64,000 nt of DNA from Triatoma infestans. Taxonomy: Eukaryota > Arthropoda > Insecta > Hemiptera > Reduviidae. This document shows positions 10,836 through 20,600 of this stretch, one piece after another. The position numbers and the translations under genes are program-made. The DNA lies in NCBI GenBank assembly GCA_011037195.1, contig JAAEAF010003136.1, forward strand, positions 46,365 through 110,364, in the 5' to 3' direction. The notes under the pieces were generated by a model. It was given only the letters and a program-made list of their open reading frames with translations, had not been told where the DNA came from and ran no database searches. Position 1 is the stretch's first letter, and each line of letters begins with the position of its first letter.

Positions 10836-11965
10836 TCATAATCCATATTCTTTAATAACATTTGCTGCAATAACAAGTCTTTGTATTTCTGATGTTCCTT
10901 CGTAGATTTCTGTGATACGGGCGTCTCGATAATGGCGTTCTGCTGGCATTTCACTTACATATCCCATACCACCGAGTATCTACAAAAGTGAAGACATAAA
11001 AATGTATTAGGTAACCCCCGAAAAAAAAAGAAAAAGATAAACTTAGGTAATAGAATTTGAAAATAAGAATTGCTTTTGTACCTGAATTGCTTGATGTGCA
11101 GCATAAGTTGCAGTTTCCGATGCAAATAGTTTCCCCATAGCTGCTTCCTGTAATTTAAGAAAAGCATATCTGTTGTTAAATGCTCTCGCATACATCATCA
11201 ATTATGTACTTGATAAAACAGTGCACTAACACAGACTTAGCCTTCTCAGTGCATTGCCGGCCTTCGCGGACAGTGTTCTCTCGTTACAGACAACACTGCC
11301 CCCATCACCGCGGACTGTGAGCTGTAAGAGGCTCCTAGGTAGAAAAAAAAAAATCTAAGGGTAACACAGCTAGACATGAACGCGGATCTTCCGCATGGGA
11401 ATCCAGTGCGCTAACCACTGAGCTATATCCCTTCCCTCGGAATGGAGTTAATTTTATATTTACGGCCTCTCTCCATTTTTTTTTTAATCACTTCTTTAAA
11501 CTCTTATCATATCCAGAATTTTAAAGTGATTAGATTTATTTTTAGGCAACGGGTGTTCCAAAGTCCAAAGGAAATCATTTTGGAAAATATTTGGAATGGA
11601 AACTATCCATCGGAATTGGCTCATGTTCGACCGTAATATTCCTGTAATATGGATGCTTTGTGATTGAATATCTCGGTAACGGTTTGAAATATTGAAGTGA
11701 AAATAACAAGCATTTTTCTAAATTTTTTTTTTTAAATAGTTTTCAATACAGTAGTAAAAAGTGGGGGTGGGGGGTCAAAAAGGAACCACTTTTTCACTTT
11801 CTACCTCCCGATTTAAGGTGGTAAGGTGGCAATAAAATAGAAAAAAAATGCTAACACCATCACAAACATCATAAATGGGACACCCTGTATATATATAGGT
11901 TGCTGACTGATTTTTAACTGGTCATAAACTATGTAAAAACTGTCCTTCTGTAGGGCTAGCTCAGC

Positions 11966-11997
<32 letters not shown>

Positions 11998-14590
11998 AGA
12001 GAGAAAATGCAGATATAGTTATATATATATATATGTATGTATTGATTACCTTGGTATAAGGTTTGCCTTCATCCTTACGGGCAGCCGACTGCCATACAAG
12101 CAATCTTGATGCTTCAATTCTAGTCGCCATATCAGCTAATTTTTGCTAAAAAATAAAGAGAATATAATATAAATAAATAAATTAAATTTAAAAATAAATT
12201 TTCGTATTTCTGTATTCAAATAAAATAATCACAAAAAAAATAGTAATCGAGATGGGTTTTGAAACCTCCCAGCTCAGAGACTGGCTCAAAGTAGGAGGGC
12301 GACACAATCTAGAAACTAAGTCCAGGAGGCCAAACACAGCAAGTTGATGATGTTAAAGCTGTGTATGTAAGTACAGGAGTCAAGAGGACCCTTTTAACGT
12401 GGTACAGTAGGTTCAAGAAACACCAACACAAAATGAGGGGATAATTAGCTCAGAACCTTTGAGTAAACAATGTCAGGAGGAGGGAGAAGAAGGAAACAGC
12501 CTCACACCTGTTGTTCGATTGTATAGAAATCGTAAATTGCGATACGAAACCTTTGGTACGTTGCGACCTGAGGAGATAGTAACGCAAAATGATCTGGTGT
12601 GAAAGCCCTTAAACTCCTCAGGAGGGCAGGGTTCATCTACTAGAAATTAGCGGGCATGGCACAATAAGCCTTTTTGGCGGCAGTGCTGGGGTATAGCGCA
12701 CCCGTAGATGTTAATAATAATATAGGGGTTGGCACAACAAGCCTCTACTGGCTGCAGTGCTTGGGGATCATGACCCGACCCCCAATGGGATCAATCTAAT
12801 GTAATCTTGTTCAATTTTTTTATTAAGTATAAAGAAAAATTATGAGTTTACGAGTTGAGACTATGTCAAATGGTTTGCTAAAAACCGAAGTTTCGCTTAT
12901 GTTACAATGAGCCTCTTCAGAATCGTTACACCTTGAAAGCCAGTCAATAAGGCAAAACCTTTGCCTTAGCAAACAAACCACTGACACTGTCTCAACCCGA
13001 AAACTCCGTAGTGTTTTTCATGCAGTATTAATTGCAATAAGAAAAAAATCGTGTGAGTGTTTCACACCAGTTTTTTTTTTTTTAATTTTTTTCTTCTAAA
13101 ATATTGGCTAACCTGTATGGCTTGTAATTTACAAATTGGCTGGCCAAAAGCTGTCCTTTTTGTTGAATATTCAATGGCACACTCAAAAGCTGCCTGAGCT
13201 ATGCCCAATGCCTGGCTGGCAATGCCTATACGTCCTGAGTCTAAAAAAAAAAATTATAAGCAATGTGCTAAGAATGTTCTAAAAGACTGGTAGAGCCTTT
13301 CTTCAAGGATGTGATCTAGTCTGGATATCACCAGGTCATATGGGGAGGGAACTTTTGAGGAATGAGGTTGTATGTTTAGGTTTGCCAAATTAGGCGCCTC
13401 ACTCCATTTCATTGGTTCCCCAAGCCACTGCTGTTAGCGTGTCTTTAGGCACACATATCTGTCCAAGTTTCCAGTCATTCATCCATAAGGATGAGCACAA
13501 TTTAGTTGTCGGCAAACCAAAGGTGCTCATCGGGGAGGTACAGACAGGACTATTAGTGAGACGTTGCCCTGTATCTTCACGGGTAACTCTCTCGCGGAAC
13601 TGGTTGGATCCCTTACTGGACATTGTGGTTTAAGGAGACATCTCAACATAATGGAGGCTCATGCCTGACTCTTTTTGTAGAGTCTGTGAGACAAAGGTGG
13701 AAACACCCATACATCTCAGACGGATCGTTTGGGCTGTGAAGAGATTAGGTTCAGAGCCTTTGGCTGGAATAGGATATCGATAGAAGAGCTTTCAAGGTTA
13801 TGGTCCGATTGGTTTGGACTGTGGTAAAACATAGATGGATAAGTTAGACCCGGTGTTGTTATTCTTTTGGGGTAGCTATATGGGCCTAGGGAGGCTTTGG
13901 ATAGCGTAGGATTTCACCCTCTCTTTCTCTGAATAATAATAATAATAATAATAAAAGACGGGAATAGCTTTCTTGTTTGAAGGATGTGCATCTAGTCCTG
14001 GGTACCGCCAGGTCATATGGGAATTTTTTAGGGAATGAAGAGGTTGGATAGGTTTGCAAAATTAGGCGCCTCACTCCATTTCATTGGTTCCCAGAGCCAC
14101 TGGTGTTGGCGTATCTTTAGGCATACATATCTGTCCAAGCTCCCAGTCATGGACAGCTTCACAAGCATTCACCCTTATGGATGAGCACAGTTGTTTTCGG
14201 CAGACCAAAGATGCTCAACGGGGGTCTGAACAGGGCTATTAGTGAGACGTTGCTGTGTCTTTTCACAGGGAACTCTCTCAGGCATCTGATTAGATCCCTT
14301 AATGGGGGTATTGTGGTTTAAGTAGACATCTCTACATAATGGGGCACATGCCTGGATCCATCCAGCATGCAGCGGTCTTATGGACAGATTGCTTGGGTTG
14401 TGAGGAAATTAGGTTCCAAGGATCTTTGATCGGAACAGGATGTCTGTAGAAGAGCTTAAGCTATTTCCCTTTGAGGTTATTGTCAGATTTGTTCAGATTT
14501 GCGATGGATCCTTAGATGGTTGCTTTTCTTGGGGTAACTTATAGGCCCCACGCTTTGGATAGCATAGGGTTTGATTCTTTCCCACAGACA

Positions 14591-14666
<76 letters not shown>

Positions 14667-17600
14667 TAAACATATGATAACTGAAGGAAACCATTAATTA
14701 TGCTTACCCAATGTCATCATGGCGATTTTAAAACCAAGTCCAGGCGTGCCTAGAATATTTTCTTGTGGTATTTCACAATCTTCAAAAATTAAATTACATG
14801 TCGACGAACCACGAATTCCCAATTTGTCTTCCTTTTTACCAAGTGATAAACCTACAAAACTAGATCAGATTCAATATTCTAGTATTTAATTAGGATAGAA
14901 CGATTTATTTGGCTTAGTAACTTAGTAAAAAACAAAATCACCTGTGAATCACTCTCACGACATAATCCATGAACCATGGCGCAACAGCCCATAAAGGGCC
15001 AAGGCTTACCAGACGGCGATTTGAATAGGGGCGCGTGTGGTAAGCACGCCGCAGTTCCCACGCCGTTTAGTTCCGGCATTCGCTACCTAGGGCGCTATTA
15101 AGTGTAGCTTCCCACTGGGGAAATGATTGTTCTTCATGGTGAGGAACTGTCCAGTGAGACGCCGCCTGCCCTTGCAAAGAAAAAAATCCGAGAGTACGAA
15201 ATTGGGAAGTGGCAAGACGCTGGGATGAAGCAGAGAAGGGAGAACCACATATGAATTCTTCCCGAACTTGCATCACAGACTGTCTATTCGATGACTGGAG
15301 CTATCCCAAACCGTAACGCAACATTTCATGGGCCTCGGGGAGTTCAATACTAAGCTCCATAAGCTGGGACAGAAAGATTCCCCGAATTGCGAATGCGGTG
15401 AACGGGGCACAGTGCATCACGTTCACTTCCGATGTCTTCTCCTCGACGAGGCAAGAATCGATATGGAATTCAAACTGAAAACGAGGGGTGAGAACTGGCC
15501 GGGAGACTGCAAAGAGTTAATGAAAAGTGCCATAAATTTTAAAGACTTTGTTAAGTTTGCTCGTGAAGTAGCTGTCCGCCTCCACGTGGCAGGGATGGTA
15601 ACTTGCCTACTATGTAGACAAGGCTAAGTGGCCATAAGCACCGGTTTTGGTGCTATGCGCTAGGTACAGTGGCCTGGAGTTTGCTCTAATTTTGTAGCTT
15701 CCCACTTATCATTACGATGCTGGGTCAACACCGACTTCACCCTCACGGGAATCGAACCCTGAATTCTCGCACGAAAGGCAAGTGCGCTAGCGTGAGGACA
15801 CTCCACCTAGTAAAGAGGAAGTATTGGCGCAATTGTGGCAGATATAGGAAATGGAAAAATTTTGAGGCCGCCTCAAGAAGCTGAAATTTATGCACAATTT
15901 CGGGCAGAATCCATCACCAAAAGTGCGACTTTAATGAAGTTTTTTAGTCTTTCGTAATTTTTTCGGAAAACGGTACCAATGATTTTTTTTAAACTTCGTA
16001 TACTATCTACACACATAAATTACCTATCAATTTTAAGGGATCCTGGGGGTACAGAGTTGCGTATTATGCTTTCCTAAATAGACTGAAAAAGAGGTGGGGC
16101 TGAGCCTCATTCAATCGTGGACCTATACTAAGAGATCTATTTGTGAATCTTCAATGGTTACACCAAACCGCAGGATGGGTTCGAGACCCATGAAAATATC
16201 CTATGAGCCCTTCCTCGCCAGGGCATCCGCCACTCATTGCCCAAAAATCCTGTGCGTCCCAATACCCAAGGAAGTGTTCCACTTATTTGGTATTTCCTCG
16301 GAAAACGGTTACGATTTTCTTTATAAACTGGAATGCCTACTGCATAGATACAAACATAGCACTTTTTAGTGTTTTTTTAGCGCGCTCTCTACTGGGCCAT
16401 AATATAAGCATTACTTCTCTATCTGCCAAGATGCCCGAAAAGGGGTATCTGTTGCATGCAGTTACTTGGGGGGGGGGGGATAGCGACCAGTACGGGTTAC
16501 CACAGTTTATTACTCCATGCACTTCGTCAGTCTTCGTTAATTTAGTCTAGTTTCAGTCTTCGTCAGTCTAGTTAATTAGCCTAAGCCAAGGGAGAAGGAA
16601 TGGATTAGCACAGCGGTAGCGCGCTGGACTAGCAACGCAGAGGTCCCGGGTTCGCGTCCCAGCATGCTGCCCTCAGATTTTCTCTTCCAAGGAGCCTCTA
16701 CAACTCACTGTCCCGGTGATGGGCAGTGTTGTCTGTAGCTAGAGAACACTGCTCGGAGGGTGGCAGTGCACTGAGAAGACTCCGGGGGGGCACAATAGAT
16801 CTTTCAGGTCGCAGTGCAATAATCCCCTGCAACAATCTAACTGCCAAGATGAGTAGGTTAGTAATTATCCCCCACCACCTCTATGTTAAGACAAATCTAT
16901 AAAATTTGAGTTTAAAAGCAAATTTGTCATTTTATATATAACTGTGTCCCCACTCGTTGGTCTAATGGCTAGCGCACTCGCCTTTCTTGCGAGAATTCTG
17001 GTTTCGATTCCCGTGAGGGCAAAGTCGATGTTGACCCAGCAACGTGATAAAAAGTGGGAAACTACAATTAGTAGCGCCATAGGTAGCGAAGGCCGGAACT
17101 TAGGGCGTGGGAACTGCGGCGTGCTTACCACCCGCTCCCTAATAGAAATCGCCATCTGGCAAGCCTTGGCCCTTCATGGGCTGTTGCGCCATAGGGTGTT
17201 TTATATATAACTGTATTAAAATGAGTAAGAGAAAGTCGTTTGAGTGTTTCAAACCAGATTTTTTTTTTTTGCGCCTTACATATTTAAAGTCTCGGCTATG
17301 TCAACTATGCTTACCTTCAATCGGTTTATTGATTAGAAAAGCACTGATTCCCTTATGTTTTTTCTTTTTATCCGTTGTAGCGAATACAACGCTAGCTGTG
17401 GATTCATAACCATTTGTTATCCAAGATTTTGTACCATTCAATATCCAAGAATTTTCTTTTTGTGTGGCCATTGTTGATGCAGCACCAGCATCGCTACCAT
17501 TACCTGTCAGATGACCATTATATATATAGCAGTGTAAAAAAAGTATTTTTTTTTTTTTACCATTTTTAATCTTGCCACATGCAAATTACCTGGTTCGCTT

Positions 17601-20600
17601 AAGGCAAAACAACCGACTCTGTTGCCATCAGTAAATGGCGTTATAAATTCTGATTTTTGCTTGTCATTGCCAAAAGCTAAGACTGGTCCAAGATATAAGG
17701 AATTGTTTACGCTCATTATGACACCAGCGGAAGCACAACCTCTACAATTTATTGAAATATATAATAAGTGAATAAATAAATAGATTACTTTAAAAAAAAG
17801 GCTTCTTCAAACAGGAAACTGTTAAGTAAGCCCTTAGATTAGATTTGATTCTAACGGGGGGGACGAGCCTCATTCCACTGCGACCTACAATATAAGAGGT
17901 CTATTGTGGATCCCCTAAAATTATAGCACATCCCTCAGCTTCGCCCTCTTAATCAGGCCTAGCAAAGCTGAAAGCGGCTCTGTCACGAAGCTCATGGCTT
18001 CGGGATTGCTTGTACCCAGTTTAAGAAACCTTGTTCTCGCCAGGCCAGCACACTCACAAAGGATGTATGCCGGGGTTTCCTCCTCAATCTTGCAGAATTG
18101 GCACAACGCATTATCCGCAAATAACAAGTGGTGCATGTGGCCTATATTCAGCCTACAATGCCCTGTTAGCAGACCCACTATTAACCTTATGTCCCTTCGG
18201 CTATGACTCAGTACATCCCTGGTAAATTTAGGCAAATGTCTCCTAATAAAGAGTTTTGCCTGTCTCTGTCTTGATGTTCTCTCTCACCAGTGCAGACACT
18301 GGACTTCTATCCAACCCTTGATAGAAGTTTGAATTAAGCTCCTGGACAATCCACAGAAGGGTTCAGGACCTATAAAGGTATCCATCGAACCCTCTCTCCC
18401 CAGAGCATCATCCATCCTCTCATTGCCCAGGAACCCCGTAGTAAGTCCTTAAAGAAAGTCTTATTAAACTAAGTGGGCTTTCTCAAAGATTCAGGGTTCA
18501 CTACAATCCAGTAAAAAGTAAAGTAATGCCTATTTTTTCAGGCGGGCTTAACGTCCAACTACCAAATTAGGACCTATTAACATTTTTTTCATACCAATAT
18601 AAAATTTAACAGTTATACGCGGGACTCGAAGTGGGGTCCTCCCACTTACAAGTCCATGCTCATAACCACTACACTAACACCCGCCCCTACAATACAATCC
18701 AGTATTAGGGCCCCCGAAGGTGGTGGCTCCAATAAGGCTTTATTTCCGCCCTGGATTAGTTCACGACTGTGACACCTCCAAAAGTGGTATCTGTTTAGAG
18801 TACACATTGCCTTAAAGGCTTTTGCTTAAAGGATTGCCATAAAGGCTTTCTAGGCTGAGTGGCTACCTCTGAGGTTCTGGTTTCTTCCCTAAATCTGGAC
18901 TAGCCAAACATTCAGACCCCCCCAAAGTAGCACACAGAGCATACAATGCCCTCAAAAATCAGGCTACAATTTCCCATCCTGGACTAGCCACTACTGGGAC
19001 ACCAAAAGTGATAACTGTTCGACTTATCAGGCTCAGTAGCTACCTCTGAGGCTCTGGTTTCTCCCCCAAACCAGGACTAGCCACCATTCTGACCCGCCCA
19101 AAGTGGTACACAGAGCATACAGTACCTCAATAAGGCTACAATTTACCGCTCTGGAATAGCCACCACTGTGACATCAAAAGTGGTAACTGTTCGGCTTATC
19201 AGGCACTGATTGGTTTACTCCCCCCAAACCAGGGAAAGCCTTCATTCTGATCCCCCAAAAGGTGGTACACAGAGCACACATTGCCTTATTGAAACTTAAT
19301 AGGCAGAGTGACTATCTCTGGCATTAATTTTTCTACTGATTCCAAAGTATATTTACATCACGTTTTCTTAATAGAGCTCTTCAGAGGCCCTAGTATCTCC
19401 TCCGTCAAGCTGCCACTGTGGCCTCCAAAAGTGGTATCTGTCAGTGTCGTATTGCCTTAATAAAAGCTCATCAGGCTGATTGGGTCTGTTAGAGGCCCTA
19501 GTGTCTCATCCAAACGGAACTGGTGGATCTAAAATTGGTACACACAGCACACATTGTCCCAAAAAGGCTTTTCAGGCTGAGTCCCACTAAGACTTAATTT
19601 CTCCACTGGTCTAGCCACTATGACCCCCAAAATGATACCTGCTCAGAGCACATGCCTTAATAAGGTCTTATCAAGGATAAGGGGCTCCATTGGAGGCTTT
19701 GGCTTCATTTCCGCCCCAAAGCACTATGAGAGAGTTACAGGATAAGGTGACACCTCTTCAGAGCATATGCCTCACACAAGACTTACCATGGGTCCCCTCT
19801 AATGCCCAAATTTTTCTCCCAGGCATACTTGGATGCCTATGCTTTTGCCTCAACCTCTTGTAGGCTATTCGGTTTATCTCAATTAGCCTTTAATAAAAAA
19901 AATAAAAACTCTCTTAAGACACAAAAGACACACATTACCTTGATATCTCTTCCATAGCAATAGCATAGGCTAAATAATCTAATCCAGTTCCGCCATATTC
20001 TTCTGGCACTGCCATCGCCATTAAGCCTAATTCGCCCATTTTTTTAATCTAAAAAAACAAAAATAAATAAATTGAATTTTATTAAAATTCATATGAAAAT
20101 CTGTTATTTTTTTTCTAAGAACTTTTTTCTAAAGTAATTTAGCAATTACCTGCTCTTGTGGATATAAATGCTCTTTATCGAATTTATTGGCATATGGTTT
20201 TAATTCACCTTCTGCAAAATCTCTGCAAGTCTTTTTTAACATCTGATGAGTATCACTTAATGTTGTTGTGCAGAAAGAATTACTGCAAATAATTTTTGCT
20301 AGATTTGTACCTAAAACAATAGACATAAAAATAGTTCTTAGTTGTTTGTGCAAATCTGTTATCTATCTAAGTAACTGTTTTTGCCCGCCATGGGGTATTT
20401 GTTGCATGCAGTTACGTGGAGAAGTAGCGACCCCACGGGTTAACGCAGCTCAGTACTCCATGCACTTGTTCAGAACAGTACACGAATACACTCAAACTAC
20501 AGACACTCTACCCTTTACAAACAAGGATAAACACAGTACACAAACTAGGGTCTCCGTCCGTAGTTAATTGGCCAAGATTTTCTCTTCAAAGGAGCCCCTA

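Noticed and set aside
11813..12130. 105-codon minus-strand ORF
   Set aside because: Only its first 27 codons (ACADS exon 8) are real. The remainder is intron read-through of TA and GA microsatellites.
16612..16670. tRNA gene (also at 24588-24650, 16960-17020 and others)
   Set aside because: Box A and box B are recognisable, but the acceptor stems do not pair and each lies in a multi-copy SINE with a constant body. They are tRNA-derived SINE parts.
20129..20353. ACADS starting at an ATG at 20353 without the upstream exon
   Set aside because: The 22918-22885 exon joins in phase to a good acceptor at 20310 and gives a plausible transit peptide. The downstream ATG would require reading through that acceptor. 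An alternative promoter cannot be excluded.
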